Below are positions 19,111-28,580 of a stretch of DNA of 64,000 bases, piece by piece. Origin of the DNA: G965207335 sp965207335 (GTDB taxonomy: Bacteria; Pseudomonadota; Gammaproteobacteria; PS1; Pseudothioglobaceae); NCBI GenBank assembly GCA_965207335.1, contig OZ242267.1, positions 1,054,001 to 1,118,000 on the forward strand, read 5' to 3'. The position numbers were made by a program, and so were the translations under genes. Under the pieces are notes generated by a model. It was not told where the DNA came from. It saw nothing but the letters and a program-made list of their open reading frames with translations, and searched no databases. Each line of letters opens with the position of its first letter. The stretch's first letter is position 1.

Positions 19111-19683
19111 TTAGCCCTCTGTGTGTAAAATCTGCATAGCCCTATCTATATTGTTGCTTGTTATATCAATTATCAAAGAGCAAACATTAGCAATAACATC
19201 ATTGGCTATTTTTTGTTGTTCTTTGGAAAAATTACCAAGCACAAAATCAACAGTATTGCCATAATCTGGTCTTCCTATACCTAATCTTAAACGATAAAAA
19301 TCTTTGCTAGATAAGCAACTAATAATATCTCTTAAACCATTATGTCTGCCATGTCCGCCTGATAGTTTTATTTTTGCCATTCCTATTGGTAAATCTAGCT
19401 CATCATGGACTATTAAGATTTGTTCTTTTGATATATTATAAAAATTAGCAATAGCAACTACCGCTCTACCGCTATTATTCATATATGTGCTAGGTTTTAA
19501 TAGATATATATTATTACCTGCTATGTTTGTTTTGCTTAATTTTGCAAAAAATTTCTTTTCATTTTTAAAATTAGCATCAAGAGAGGTGGCAAGATAATCC
19601 AACAACATAAAACCGTAATTATGGCGATTACTTTTATAATTGCTATCAGGGTTTCCAAGCCCAACAATCAATTTAATTGCCAT
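19111..19683 (-). CDS. pth: Peptidyl-tRNA hydrolase
   Basis: Releases tRNA from peptidyl-tRNAs that drop off ribosomes. The N-terminus VGLGNPDSNYKSNRHNYGF includes the catalytic His, the KPSTYMNNSG block binds the tRNA-peptide linkage, and VHDELDLP carries the conserved Asp. GGHGRHNGLRDI follows as expected. 190 aa, normal. It lies between rplY (2-bp gap) and ychF (1-bp gap), the usual rplY-pth-ychF operon. Confidence 0.97.
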   Translation of the reverse strand: MAIKLIVGLGNPDSNYKSNRHNYGFMLLDYLATSLDANFKNEKKFFAKLSKTNIAGNNIYLLKPSTYMNNSGRAVVAIANFYNISKEQILIVHDELDLPIGMAKIKLSGGHGRHNGLRDIISCLSSKDFYRLRLGIGRPDYGNTVDFVLGNFSKEQQKIANDVIANVCSLIIDITSNNIDRAMQILHTEG

Positions 19684-19685
19684 AA

Positions 19686-20372
19686 CTATTTTTTATCTTC
19701 GCTGTCTTTTTCTGTATCTGAGGCTTCAGTGCTATCTTCTGTTCCTTCTGCTTCTTCTGTTTCTACAACCTCATCTTCTTCAATTTCTATTATTTTAGGC
19801 TCTGATATAGATAATACGGTTTGATTATGCTCTTCTTTATTGCCATGAGTTAAACTCTTTATGACAACACCTTTTGGTATGTCTAAGTCTAGTAGACTAA
19901 TATGTGCGTCAAGTTCAAGCTCTGATATATCCACATCTATACCATGAGGTAAGTCTTGTGGCAAACAAACAATCTCAATACTATTTATAATTTCATTTAG
20001 CACCGCTCCTAGTCTTAAAGCATTATTTTTATCGGCATTAAGAACATTTACTGGTATCATAGTAGTGATTTGATGCTTGTCATCAATTCGTAAAAAGTCA
20101 GCATGAGTTATATATCCAGAACGAGGATTGCGTTGTAAGTCTTTTAAAATAACAGATTCTTTTTTCCCATCAACATTTAAATCAATGGCACTAGTATAAA
20201 CACTGCTATCATATTCTAATATATAATTGAATTTATGAAAATCTAAACTTATTGATAATGGCTGTTTTTTTATGCCATAAATTATTCCGGGAATCAAAGA
20301 CTCATTACGCATGCGACGGCTTGCCCCTTTGCCCTTAGTGGTTCTTAGTTTAGCCTCAATATTAACCCCCAT
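19686..20372 (-). CDS. rplY: 50S ribosomal protein L25 (CTC/TL5 form)
   Basis: Binds 5S rRNA in the large subunit. The N-terminal L25 domain (about 1-95) contains TTKGKGASRRMRNESLIPG and the 5S-binding SVILKDLQRNPRSGYITHADF. The C-terminal TL5 domain contains VNVLNADKNNALRLGAVLN. A glutamate/aspartate-rich tail of about 35 residues ends the 228-aa protein, typical of the long CTC form. It is first in the rplY-pth-ychF unit. Confidence 0.96.
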   Translation of the reverse strand: MGVNIEAKLRTTKGKGASRRMRNESLIPGIIYGIKKQPLSISLDFHKFNYILEYDSSVYTSAIDLNVDGKKESVILKDLQRNPRSGYITHADFLRIDDKHQITTMIPVNVLNADKNNALRLGAVLNEIINSIEIVCLPQDLPHGIDVDISELELDAHISLLDLDIPKGVVIKSLTHGNKEEHNQTVLSISEPKIIEIEEDEVVETEEAEGTEDSTEASDTEKDSEDKK

Positions 20373-20430
20373 AATAACTCCTTATTTTTAAGATTAGAAA
20401 TTATACTCTAAAAATAGCGATTATTAAGTC

Positions 20431-21636
20431 TTAATTTTGTGTTTTTGGATCTTTGTAAAATAAATAGCTAAGGCTTAAAATTGCTGCCATAAAATAACTG
20501 CCTGTTAATATTGTATGCAAGCTATTAACTTGACTTGCTATTACTGCTATTGTTACAAAAAATAGGGCAATAAAACTCTGAGACTGATAACTTTTTATGA
20601 ATAAATAGCTGTGGTTATTTGTGTGTTTTGCTATGTCAAAAAATCTTTTATTAAAGGCAAGCCTAAAAAATGCCGTACTAAATGTTATAGTAATAACCAG
20701 TAAAAAAATATTTAACAATTCTTGCCCTTCTTCTACTTGGGTTCTTAATAACCAAGATAATAAGTACATAAATACCCCCACTTTATAAATAATATTTCTT
20801 GAATATTTATCAATAATATTTTTTATCAAATAAAAAATAACTGCTAAAATAATTGCTAGACTAACAATTAGTGTGCCTAAGGTAAGAAAACTTTCACGGG
20901 ATATAATAAATAATGATATTACCCAAAAATAACTCTCTAAAAATAAAAATAAACCATCAACAAAAAATACATACTTTGAGCCAAACTTATCTTTAAAAAA
21001 TATAATTTCTTTAATTTTTAATGGCTTGTTTTGATGGTGATTAACATATACAGAACCACTTTTTGCATAGAATAAAATAGCAATAATAGCCACTGAAGTA
21101 GAAACTATATATACTGCATAAAAGCCAAGTTTTTCCAATAAAACAGCACCAATTATTATGTTGATATTTAGCATAACAGCAACAAATATTTGAAAATTTC
21201 CAAATCTTCTACCAGAATTATCAGTATTTATAGTATCAAAAAATAATGCTCTTTGAGTAATCCAAAAAAAGCAATTATATACCCCGTTTAAAATAGCCAA
21301 AATAATTAAAAATAAATAGTTACTTTCATCAAATATAAGGTCTTTAGTACTATTTTCGCTAAAAATAATGCTCATAAAAATAATTTGCACTATAAATGAG
21401 ATAATAATAATTTTTTTAAAAGAGTATTTGTGGTATATCTTCTCCCACATTATTAAAGCAACAATAAACCCCAGACTAGTGATAGCAATAAAAATAGCTA
21501 AATTAGCTATACTTATGCCTTTCGACCATAAAAAACTAGGTAATAAAATTTGAAATAGCCCAACTAAAATAGTGTGAACACTTAAAAATTTATAAAAGAA
21601 CTTTAACTCTTTTGTTAGTTTACTAAAAATTATCAC
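20431..21636 (-). CDS. MFS-like transporter next to ATP-grasp genes
   Basis: A 401-aa membrane protein with about 12 predicted helices. It has an MFS-like layout, with two six-helix halves and a cytoplasmic loop around residues 195-215 (HHQNKPLKIKEIIFFKDKFG). The substrate is unknown. It overlaps the upstream ATP-grasp gene by 14 bp on the same strand, which points to co-translation and a shared pathway, perhaps export of the ligase product. Rich in Phe, Ile and Lys. Confidence 0.75.
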   Translation of the reverse strand: MIIFSKLTKELKFFYKFLSVHTILVGLFQILLPSFLWSKGISIANLAIFIAITSLGFIVALIMWEKIYHKYSFKKIIIISFIVQIIFMSIIFSENSTKDLIFDESNYLFLIILAILNGVYNCFFWITQRALFFDTINTDNSGRRFGNFQIFVAVMLNINIIIGAVLLEKLGFYAVYIVSTSVAIIAILFYAKSGSVYVNHHQNKPLKIKEIIFFKDKFGSKYVFFVDGLFLFLESYFWVISLFIISRESFLTLGTLIVSLAIILAVIFYLIKNIIDKYSRNIIYKVGVFMYLLSWLLRTQVEEGQELLNIFLLVITITFSTAFFRLAFNKRFFDIAKHTNNHSYLFIKSYQSQSFIALFFVTIAVIASQVNSLHTILTGSYFMAAILSLSYLFYKDPKTQN

Positions 21637-22516
21637 TTTTTATTTTCTTACTATCAAGTATTTTTAAGTATTTTGATAAATCTGGTTTTTTGCCATATCT
21701 AGGATTGTCGTGCATAGCTAAATAAGGCCTTGAATTTAGTTCTAAAAATATACATTTTTGTTTATTAAAGTCAATCTCTAGTGTTTCGCAAATAACATCT
21801 ACACCCAAAATATTAGCAGATACTTTATCCAAAATACTGAGAATTATATCAATATTTTCTGAACAAAGTTTTACATTATGAATAATCTCAACAATGCCTC
21901 CTGTTGCTAGTGATACTTTGTTATAAAGTATAACTTTTTCGCCCTTAGCTGGAATATTGCTTAAAGATAATTTGTTTTGTTTTAGGTATTTTTTTATTGT
22001 TTTGTTTTTTGGAATAGCACTCATAACAGGTAATAACTTCATAGTTATTTTTTGTTGATTTTCTTTGTTAATTAAAGTATTAATATCATTTTTACCATCA
22101 CCAATTACAAATGGAGGTTGTCGTCTTAATATAGACATAATTTCACCCTCTATAGCAACTATTCTATAATTATTAGCTAACATATAAGACTCAATAATAC
22201 TACTAGGCCACCATATTTTGACTAAAAAACTAGCTTTTAGTAATTGTAAGTAATTAACAATAGGAAAATGTGCTCCCCTAGAAAATCCGCTTACATTGGG
22301 TTTAATGACAACAGGGTAGCCATATTTTTTTACAAAACTAAAAACCTTAAATGGATTATAAAATAATAAACTAGGGGCAGTAGGAATATTTAGTGATTTA
22401 AATATTTGCTTTGCTTGGTTTTTAGAACGACATACTCTACGCACTGATAACGGATTATAGTCGCTACAACCAGCTAAAAACCATTTTTCTACTAACTTAT
22501 ATATATAGCTTCTCAT
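21623..22516 (-). CDS. ATP-grasp ligase (CphA/GshF-like)
   Basis: A 297-aa ATP-grasp protein. KYGYPVVIKPNVSGFSRG (near residue 65) is the first ATP-binding strand. YRIVAIEGEIMSILRRQPP followed by VIGDGKNDINTLI resembles the ATP-grasp domain of cyanophycin synthetase and of bifunctional GshF. IFLELNSRPYLAMHDNP is the metal-binding C-terminal ExN segment. Such enzymes join a carboxylate to an amine through an acyl-phosphate. The substrate cannot be told. It lies 12 bp after a second ATP-grasp gene and overlaps the MFS gene. It could act as a glutathione-synthetase substitute or make a small peptide; both are inference. Confidence 0.75.
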   Translation of the reverse strand: MRSYIYKLVEKWFLAGCSDYNPLSVRRVCRSKNQAKQIFKSLNIPTAPSLLFYNPFKVFSFVKKYGYPVVIKPNVSGFSRGAHFPIVNYLQLLKASFLVKIWWPSSIIESYMLANNYRIVAIEGEIMSILRRQPPFVIGDGKNDINTLINKENQQKITMKLLPVMSAIPKNKTIKKYLKQNKLSLSNIPAKGEKVILYNKVSLATGGIVEIIHNVKLCSENIDIILSILDKVSANILGVDVICETLEIDFNKQKCIFLELNSRPYLAMHDNPRYGKKPDLSKYLKILDSKKIKSDNF

Positions 22517-22528
22517 TTAGGTTGAAAC

Positions 22529-23329
22529 CTATTTTGTACTATAATGATAGATAATTTTTCTAAGGAATATGAATTTTTTAAAATAAGTCTTAGGCATGTT
22601 AGAACACAGTTTTGCCAAATAATACATATTTTTTTTAATAAATTCTATTTTTTTGTGTTTGCTAATATTGGGATCTAGTAAGTTAAGAGGCATAGGGGCA
22701 AACAAGTTAATTTCAATAATCTTAAAATTACCTAATATTAAATCATTTTTATTATTTGTTTTTATTCCAACCCTAGCAATTTTAAATGTCGGTAATTGCT
22801 TTAAATAACCTTTAATAATATTTAATTCTTTGTTATTAAAATCACCAGTAATATCAAAGTATTTAGTGTTAGCATTAAAAATAGAATTAATAGGGATGCT
22901 ATCTTTGGTGTTAATAGTTTCGGTAATGGTTATAGTAGCAAATTCACACTTATCATTTTGGATATAAAATATTTCAAACTCTTTATCAAAATTAGCGAAA
23001 GATTGAATAATATATCTTAATTTAGTTCTTTTTTTTAACTTATCACAAGAATCGTTAAAATCTGCTAAGGACTCTATTGCTCTAACTCCATTACCATTTT
23101 GTCCCCATTCTGGTTTTAAAAATACTGGATATTTATCTGGAGGATTATTTTTATCTAAAAAATCTTGTTCTAATACCCATTTAGCAGGGATATATTTGTT
23201 AATATCAATTTTAGAAAATGCACCTATTTCGTTATTAAAGTATTGGGCATTAATTTGAAAATAACGCCACGGAGGAGAAAATAATCTTAGTGAATATAAA
23301 ATAAAATAAAAGATAAGTCTAGTAACCAT
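22529..23329 (-). CDS. Second ATP-grasp-like protein
   Basis: A 266-aa protein. KYPVFLKPEWGQNGNGVRAI (about residues 67-86) is an ATP-grasp lysine/glycine loop, YIIQSFANFDKEFEIFYI resembles the second strand pair, and FKIIEINLFAPMPLNLLDP is the ExN metal segment. The N-terminal 20 residues are hydrophobic, perhaps a membrane anchor. The family level is uncertain. It is first of three overlapping or close genes with a second ATP-grasp enzyme and an MFS transporter, suggesting a two-step ligation pathway. Confidence 0.65.
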   Translation of the reverse strand: MVTRLIFYFILYSLRLFSPPWRYFQINAQYFNNEIGAFSKIDINKYIPAKWVLEQDFLDKNNPPDKYPVFLKPEWGQNGNGVRAIESLADFNDSCDKLKKRTKLRYIIQSFANFDKEFEIFYIQNDKCEFATITITETINTKDSIPINSIFNANTKYFDITGDFNNKELNIIKGYLKQLPTFKIARVGIKTNNKNDLILGNFKIIEINLFAPMPLNLLDPNISKHKKIEFIKKNMYYLAKLCSNMPKTYFKKFIFLRKIIYHYSTK

Positions 23330-23356
23330 AACAGGTGCATTGTAAGTTAATACTTA

Positions 23357-23857
23357 TTATGATTGTTTTCTATTGATAAATGCAACAACCAAACCTAGTA
23401 TTAAAATAGATAACGCTGCCCAAGCCAACCCGTTATCTACACAAGTATTATTTACAGCATTAAATGCTCCATAACAACTACTAGCACTATCAACACTCCA
23501 AGTTGGATACCATCCTAACGGAGTAAAAAGATGAAAGAATACCGCTCCAGCCATTACTACTGATGCCATAAGTCCGCCAATACAATGTAGTATTGCTCTG
23601 TGTTTCCATAATATAATAGGGGCTATAAGAATTAAAGAGGTAATAAGTTCAGCGCCGCCAATTAAATACTGTCCAAAATTAGCAAACAAATCTCCTGCCA
23701 AAGTACCTAGCACATCACTCATCCAAGCACCTATGGTGTTAAAAATATGTTGAGGTTCTAAAGCTGTTGGGTCAAATTTGAAAAATAATGATGTTAAGAA
23801 AACCTTACATGTCCAAATGGCAAACAACCAACTAAAAATTGCCTTTGCTTTACTCAT
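23357..23857 (-). CDS. DoxX-like small membrane protein
   Basis: The start is chosen at the ATG at 23857 (MSKAKAIFSWLF), which has GGGGAGA at the right distance; an in-frame extension to 23899 lacks this. The 166-aa product has four predicted helices. FLTSLFFKFDPTALEP near the N-terminus, the GGAELITSLILIAP helix and the fourth-helix pattern resemble the DoxX superfamily, whose members act in respiratory or oxidative-stress complexes. Two cysteines (SSCYGAFNAVNNTC) sit in the last external loop and could pair. It is separated from the ATP-grasp cluster by 27 bp. Confidence 0.6.
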   Translation of the reverse strand: MSKAKAIFSWLFAIWTCKVFLTSLFFKFDPTALEPQHIFNTIGAWMSDVLGTLAGDLFANFGQYLIGGAELITSLILIAPIILWKHRAILHCIGGLMASVVMAGAVFFHLFTPLGWYPTWSVDSASSCYGAFNAVNNTCVDNGLAWAALSILILGLVVAFINRKQS

Positions 23858-23959
23858 AACATTCTCCCCTTGTTTTGTATTATGGCTATTATAAACCAAA
23901 GTATGTATAAAATGGGTTTATTTGTATTTTTAGAGAATTAAACTAAGCTTTAAAGTAAG

Positions 23960-24385
23960 TTAAAGTGGCTTGACTACTGCCAAAATAATAATGGCGATTA
24001 CTATTAATACTGGTATTTCATTAAATATACGATAAAACTTAGTACTTTTAGTGTTATTATCGTTTTTAAAGGTATTAACAAAATAACCACAGACAAAATG
24101 ATAGCCAATTAATAATCCAGCTAACACTAACTTAATAATTAGCCAATATTGGCTACTATAAGCCATCCAAGCATAAGCAAATAATAGCCATAATCCTAGT
24201 ATGGTTGCTATAATAAAACTAGGCATCATAATGCCGTAATACAGTCTTTTCTCCATTGTTTTAAACATTGTACTGCTGGTATTATCTTTTATTTTTGTGT
24301 GATATACAAATAGCCTAGGCAAGTAAAAAATACCAGCAAGCCAAGTAATAACTGTAATTATATGAAACGCTTTAACCCATAACAT
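23960..24385 (-). CDS. hemJ: Protoporphyrinogen IX oxidase HemJ
   Basis: Membrane oxidase for the penultimate step of haem synthesis in bacteria lacking HemG/HemY. The 141-aa protein has four helices. LWVKAFHIITVITWLAGIFYLPRL carries the conserved His and the FYLPRLFVYH motif of the family (UPF0093). KLVLAGLLIGYH and the C-terminal FNEIPVLIVIAIIILAVVKP complete the match. Starts ATG; 6 bp from the DUF2007 gene downstream of it in coordinate order. Confidence 0.93.
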   Translation of the reverse strand: MLWVKAFHIITVITWLAGIFYLPRLFVYHTKIKDNTSSTMFKTMEKRLYYGIMMPSFIIATILGLWLLFAYAWMAYSSQYWLIIKLVLAGLLIGYHFVCGYFVNTFKNDNNTKSTKFYRIFNEIPVLIVIAIIILAVVKPL

Positions 24386-24391
24386 AGAATG

Positions 24392-24616
24392 TCATTTTAT
24401 ATCAAAATCAGCACTTAAATAACTATCTATCAAGTGTTTAGCATTTTTTGCATCAGCATCATTAGTTGTAATATTAAACAAATCGCTAGCTGGCAATAAG
24501 CCAACACCACCTAATAGATTAGTACCATTAACAAAGGCTTGAATGCCTTCATCATTTAGCATCGACACTAACATTTGTGCTTCTAATAAGTCTATAGGTT
24601 TATAAATTATCTGCAT
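24392..24616 (-). CDS. DUF2007 small protein
   Basis: A 74-aa soluble protein starting MQIIYKPIDLLEAQMLVSML. An alternative GTG start at 24637 is less likely. LLEAQMLVSMLNDEGIQAFVNGTNLLGGVGLLPA and the C-terminal DAKNAKHLIDSYL fit DUF2007, a putative signal-transducing fold near the PII-like ferredoxin-like superfamily. Function unknown. It is in line with hemJ on the same strand. Confidence 0.75.
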   Translation of the reverse strand: MQIIYKPIDLLEAQMLVSMLNDEGIQAFVNGTNLLGGVGLLPASDLFNITTNDADAKNAKHLIDSYLSADFDIK

Positions 24617-24701
24617 AATAAGCAATAATTTTAGCACATTAAGACCTATAAATACAAACTTACAGTTTAATGCATTCTAGCATATTAGTAGTACTAAATC
24701 C

Positions 24702-25637
24702 TTAAAGTAATATTTTACTAATTCCTGCTACACCAAAAAAACCAGTCTTATTAGCTAATGATAAATCATCTGTACTAACACCTCCTAGTGCAAAAATAGG
24801 TATAGGGCTATTGTTAATTATTTTTTTAGCATTATCCCAACCTAGCGGTGTTATATTTTTGTGGCTACTGGTTATATTAATAGATGATAATAATGCAAAA
24901 TCGGCATTTAAATTAAATGCTTGTTGTAGTTGTTCTTTGTTATGGGCTGATACAGCTAATAGTTTATTTACATTTAGGTTTCTAGTCTTTAATATCTTAG
25001 CATCATTAGTGCCTAAATGTAGTCCATCTACTTTATTTATTAAGTCTTTGTTATGGTATTTTTTGGCTATATTTAGCAATATTTTTGCACCGTATTGCTT
25101 GCATAATTGAATGCTGGATATTAATAACTGTTGTTTGTTGTTATCCATAACTCCTTTGTTGCGAAATTGTACCAACTTTAGCCCTTTTAATAGTTTTTTT
25201 TGTAGTTGCTCTAAGGTAAAATCATCTGGTGTTATCCAATATACTGGCGATAATTTAATAAAATTAATAACCTTATACATAGTAGGCAATAAACGATAGT
25301 TATTAATAGTGTTTTCATCAAGCCAAGCTAGCTTATGTCCCTCATTATTATTAATATTACCGTTAAAATTAACAATACTAAATACTGATACTAAAACATT
25401 TCTATCTGGATATTGATGGCTAATTTTTAAACAAAATTTAGCTTTTAAAACATTGATATTTAACTCTTCTTTAAGCTCTCTGGCAAGAGCTGTAATCTCA
25501 TTTTCTTTTGCTTTTATTTTACCTCCAGGTAATTCCCAAAAATTAGCCATAAAACTTCCGTTAGGTCTTTTTATTATCAATATCTCATTATGGTTATTTT
25601 TTATAATTCCAACGGCTATTAAAATCTCTTTTTGCAT
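24702..25637 (-). CDS. MutT-like Nudix hydrolase fused to a ThiE/TenI-like domain
   Basis: Residues 1-130 form a Nudix domain with the complete box GGKIKAKENEITALARELKEEL, given here in two parts: GGKIKAKENE and REL-KEEL. It probably hydrolyses oxidised dGTP. Residues 135-311 resemble thiamine-phosphate synthase (QFRNKGVMDN, GLHLGTNDAK, PIFALGGV). This Nudix-ThiE fusion of about 310 aa is common in gammaproteobacteria; the C-terminal domain is usually not a proven thiamine enzyme. It is divergent from gshA, which starts 67 bp away. Confidence 0.88.
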   Translation of the reverse strand: MQKEILIAVGIIKNNHNEILIIKRPNGSFMANFWELPGGKIKAKENEITALARELKEELNINVLKAKFCLKISHQYPDRNVLVSVFSIVNFNGNINNNEGHKLAWLDENTINNYRLLPTMYKVINFIKLSPVYWITPDDFTLEQLQKKLLKGLKLVQFRNKGVMDNNKQQLLISSIQLCKQYGAKILLNIAKKYHNKDLINKVDGLHLGTNDAKILKTRNLNVNKLLAVSAHNKEQLQQAFNLNADFALLSSINITSSHKNITPLGWDNAKKIINNSPIPIFALGGVSTDDLSLANKTGFFGVAGISKILL

Positions 25638-25704
25638 AAGTTAAACAAATAACAGTAAAATAACCTTTATTATACAAACAAAACTTTTTTAAAGTAATAA
25701 TGCC

Positions 25705-27249
25705 TTGAATTTAACAGAAAAAATAATTAAGCTTAGTAAAAATAAAAAACAACTAACAAAAAGTCTTATAGGATTAGAAAGAGAATGGTTAAGAGTATCT
25801 GTTGATAAGTCCATAGCAACAAGCATGCATCCAAAAATATTTGGCTCGGCATTAACCAACCCTTATATTACCACAGATTTTTCTGAGGCACTATTAGAGA
25901 TAATAACACCACCTAGCTCTATTGACGAAACATTAGTTTTTTTACAAGACACCCAGCATTTTATTTATCAAAATTTAGCCAAAGATGAATTACTTTGGGC
26001 ACAAAGTATGCCTTGTGTTATTCGTGGAAAAACACCAATACCCATAGCTAAATATGGTACTTCTAATATAGGCAAGATGAAAGAAATTTATCGCATAGGG
26101 TTAGCAAACCGTTATGGTAGCAGTATGCAAGCAATATCTGGAGTGCATTTTAACTACTCTTATAGCCAAGAATTTTGGCTATCTTATCAAAAATATTTAG
26201 ACAACAAACAAAATATTAGAGACTTCATTGATGAGAATTATATGGCTACTATTCGTAACCTACTTAGATTTGGTTGGATAGTAGTATATTTATTTGGTGC
26301 CTCTCCTGCTATTTGTGCCTCTTTTTTATTAAACTATCACAAGCACTCACTAACACCATTAAAACCTGGAACTTTATACGGTAAGTACGCAACTTCTTTA
26401 CGGATGGGCGATATTGGTTATCAAAACCTAAAAGAAGATATTTTTGGTATTAAGGCTAACTATAATAGTTTATCTCATTATACTAATAGTTTAATGTTAG
26501 CAACACAAACCTTGTGTGCAGAGTATCAAAAAATAGGCATAAAGGTAAATAACAAATACAAGCAATTAAATGCCAATATTTTACAAATTGAAAACGAGTA
26601 TTACTCCAGTGTACGCCCTAAACAAACTACAATAGGTATGGAAAAGCCAATGCAAGCATTAGCAAGACGGGGTATAGAATATATTGAATTGAGGTCTATT
26701 GATATTAATCCATTAACACCGCTAGGAATTAATAAAGAGCAAATATTATTTTTGGAGGCTCTAGTATTATTTTGCCTATTAGAAGAATCAAATATAATAA
26801 ACTCTAAAGAGAGAGTAGATATTGACTTAAATATCAATAATATTGCCCATAATGGCAGAGATGATAAGGTAAAACTATATAATAATAGCAATACGACTAG
26901 TCCAAAGATATGGGGTAATGAAATTTGTAATAAAATACAAAAATGTGCTGTATTATTAACCAAAGAGCATGAACAAGCAGTAAATAATATTAAGCAAGGG
27001 TTTAATAATAAGGAATTATTGCTATCACATAAATTACTTAACTTAATGTTAGAAAATAATAGCGGGTTTTTTAGTGTATCCGCTAAATTAAGCAAACAGT
27101 ATCAACAATCATTTAAAAATAAGCACATAAATAAAGCACATTTTGCTAAATTAATAAAAACCGCCAAAAAAAGTATTTTAGAACAAAAAGTACTAGAACA
27201 AGAAAATATGCCTTTTGATGATTATTTAAATAACTATTTTACCAGTTAA
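25705..27249 (+). CDS. gshA: Glutamate-cysteine ligase
   Basis: First step of glutathione synthesis. The 514-aa length is near that of E. coli GshA (518). GLEREWLRV, GSALTNPYITTDFSEALLEIITPP, GVHFNYSYS, GTLYGKYATSLRMGD and RRGIEYIELRSIDINP are family hallmarks. The start is a TTG at 25705; the nearby ATG at 25700 is out of frame and soon stops, and the N-terminus then aligns with the E. coli protein. No strong ribosome site is visible. No gshB lies nearby; a GshF-like ATP-grasp gene is at 21623. Confidence 0.95.
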   Translation: MNLTEKIIKLSKNKKQLTKSLIGLEREWLRVSVDKSIATSMHPKIFGSALTNPYITTDFSEALLEIITPPSSIDETLVFLQDTQHFIYQNLAKDELLWAQSMPCVIRGKTPIPIAKYGTSNIGKMKEIYRIGLANRYGSSMQAISGVHFNYSYSQEFWLSYQKYLDNKQNIRDFIDENYMATIRNLLRFGWIVVYLFGASPAICASFLLNYHKHSLTPLKPGTLYGKYATSLRMGDIGYQNLKEDIFGIKANYNSLSHYTNSLMLATQTLCAEYQKIGIKVNNKYKQLNANILQIENEYYSSVRPKQTTIGMEKPMQALARRGIEYIELRSIDINPLTPLGINKEQILFLEALVLFCLLEESNIINSKERVDIDLNINNIAHNGRDDKVKLYNNSNTTSPKIWGNEICNKIQKCAVLLTKEHEQAVNNIKQGFNNKELLLSHKLLNLMLENNSGFFSVSAKLSKQYQQSFKNKHINKAHFAKLIKTAKKSILEQKVLEQENMPFDDYLNNYFTS

Positions 27250-27342
27250 GACTTATATCATATACACAGGTGTAACAAGTTTTATACTGTTAAGTTATGG
27301 GTAAAATACTATTTATTTCTTAAACTTTCAACAATATCAATT

Positions 27343-27398
27343 GAGACATTTGCAAAAAGCAGAATTCTGCTAATCATCCCTATTTATGCAAAGATCTC
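27343..27398. mobile_element. Short MITE copy (internally deleted)
   Basis: Begins GAGACATTTGCA and ends TATGCAAAGATCTC, with only the right-hand 35 bp of the element interior left. Length is about 56 bp against 165 for full copies. Confidence 0.7.
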
Positions 27399-27924
27399 TA
27401 ATAAAAAAACAAGCAAAACAACTTAACACAAACTAAACACCCTGTAATTGCTGTTAGGGGTTTGGGGATATTCCCCAAAGTAAGCTTTGCTTACTATTAT
27501 GGGTACTTTTTTTAATCAACATTTGGCATAATTCCAATGCTTCATTCTTGGTACTTTTTTTAAATCACATCGCGAATATCTCACGACAAAAATATAAATT
27601 ACAAGCACAATGTCTATATGGGGAGTTTGAGGGGCAGTTGTACAATAGTTGTAATGAAGGAATTAGTTCTGCCCCTCAATTAAAAAAACAATTGTTGTTA
27701 GGGGTTTGGGGATATTCCCCAAAGTAAGCTTTGCTTACTATTATGGGTACTTTTTTAAATCAACATTTAGCATAATTCCAATTCGTTATTGTGGGTACTT
27801 TTTTTAAATCACACCGCGAATATCTCACAACAAAAATATAAATTACAAGCACAATGTCTATATGGGGAGTTTGAGGGGCGGTTGTACAATGGTTATAGTG
27901 TACAAACTCGTTCTGCCCCTAATG

Positions 27925-28089
27925 GAGACCTTTGCATAAACATTGAATAATCATCAGAACCCCGCTTTTCACTCACTTGATAATTTTTATCAAACCAACC
28001 TTAGAACAACTAGGGCAGTCTTGATAGAATATCATCAATTAAGTAAAAATCAGAATTCTGCTAATCATCTCTATTTATGCAAAGATCTC
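27925..28089. mobile_element. MITE, full-length copy
   Basis: 165 bp from GAGACCTTTGCATAAA to TTTATGCAAAGATCTC, with a large imperfect palindromic interior (TGATAATTTTTATCA in the middle). The ends resemble those of some IS5-family insertion sequences, so an IS5-type transposase may have moved it; no transposase gene is in the window. It joins a long-stem unit on the left to a hairpin pair on the right. Confidence 0.8.
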
Positions 28090-28271
28090 TAATAAAAAAA
28101 CAATTGTTGTTAGGGGTTTGGGGATATTCCCCAAAGTAAGCTTTGCTTACTATTTTAGGTACTTTTTTTAATCACATAGCTTTTGTAGCACGAGATTGCC
28201 ACGCCTTTATCAAGTCTCGCAATGACGGTGGGTGCAATTTTAACTTGTTATTGTGGGTACTTTTTTTATAC

Positions 28272-28337
28272 CGTCATTGTAAGCACTGCTTTTTAGTGTG
28301 TGGCAATCTCACGCCTTTATCAAGTCTCGCAATGACG
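28272..28337. repeat. REP-like palindrome
   Basis: 66-bp unit with ends CGTCATTG... and ...TCGCAATGACG, and the inner GTGGCAATCTCACG. Same family as 30326-30391, 45521-45587 and 61198-61263. Confidence 0.75.
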
Positions 28338-28580
28338 GTTAGTGTATAAAAACATTTTACTAAGCATAGTATTTATTGCTATTTTATTCACAAAGAATAC
28401 TATGTATATAGAAACCTTTGCATAAATATGAATAATCATCAAAAACCCACTTTTCACCAACTTGGCAATTTTTTAAACCCAGCCTTAACCCTGCTAGGAT
28501 AGGCTTTATAAAAATCAACAACTGGGCAAAACTTACCTTTTATCCAACATCTAATCCTAATGCAGGGGATCTCATTTTGT

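Larger units (their letters stand above)
27250..28580. repeat. Repeat mosaic island A, no gene
   Basis: No credible coding sequence is present. The stretch holds three hairpin pairs TTTGGGGATATTCCCCAAA + AGTAAGCTTTGCTTACT (27462-27496, 27705-27739, 28117-28151), two long stem-loops (for example TTGAGGGGCAG/CTGCCCCTCAA at 27627-27679), a short and a full MITE, a REP palindrome (28272-28337), and the left half of a second MITE subfamily (28411-28516, AAACCTTTGCATAAAT...). The same modules recur at 29511-32004 and 45421-47240. Confidence 0.85.

Noticed and set aside
26601..27095. 164-aa minus-strand frame inside gshA
   Set aside because: Shadow of gshA on the opposite strand.
28143..28349. 68-aa plus-strand frame in repeat island A
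   Set aside because: It consists of hairpin and REP sequence; no protein family recognised and no ribosome site.
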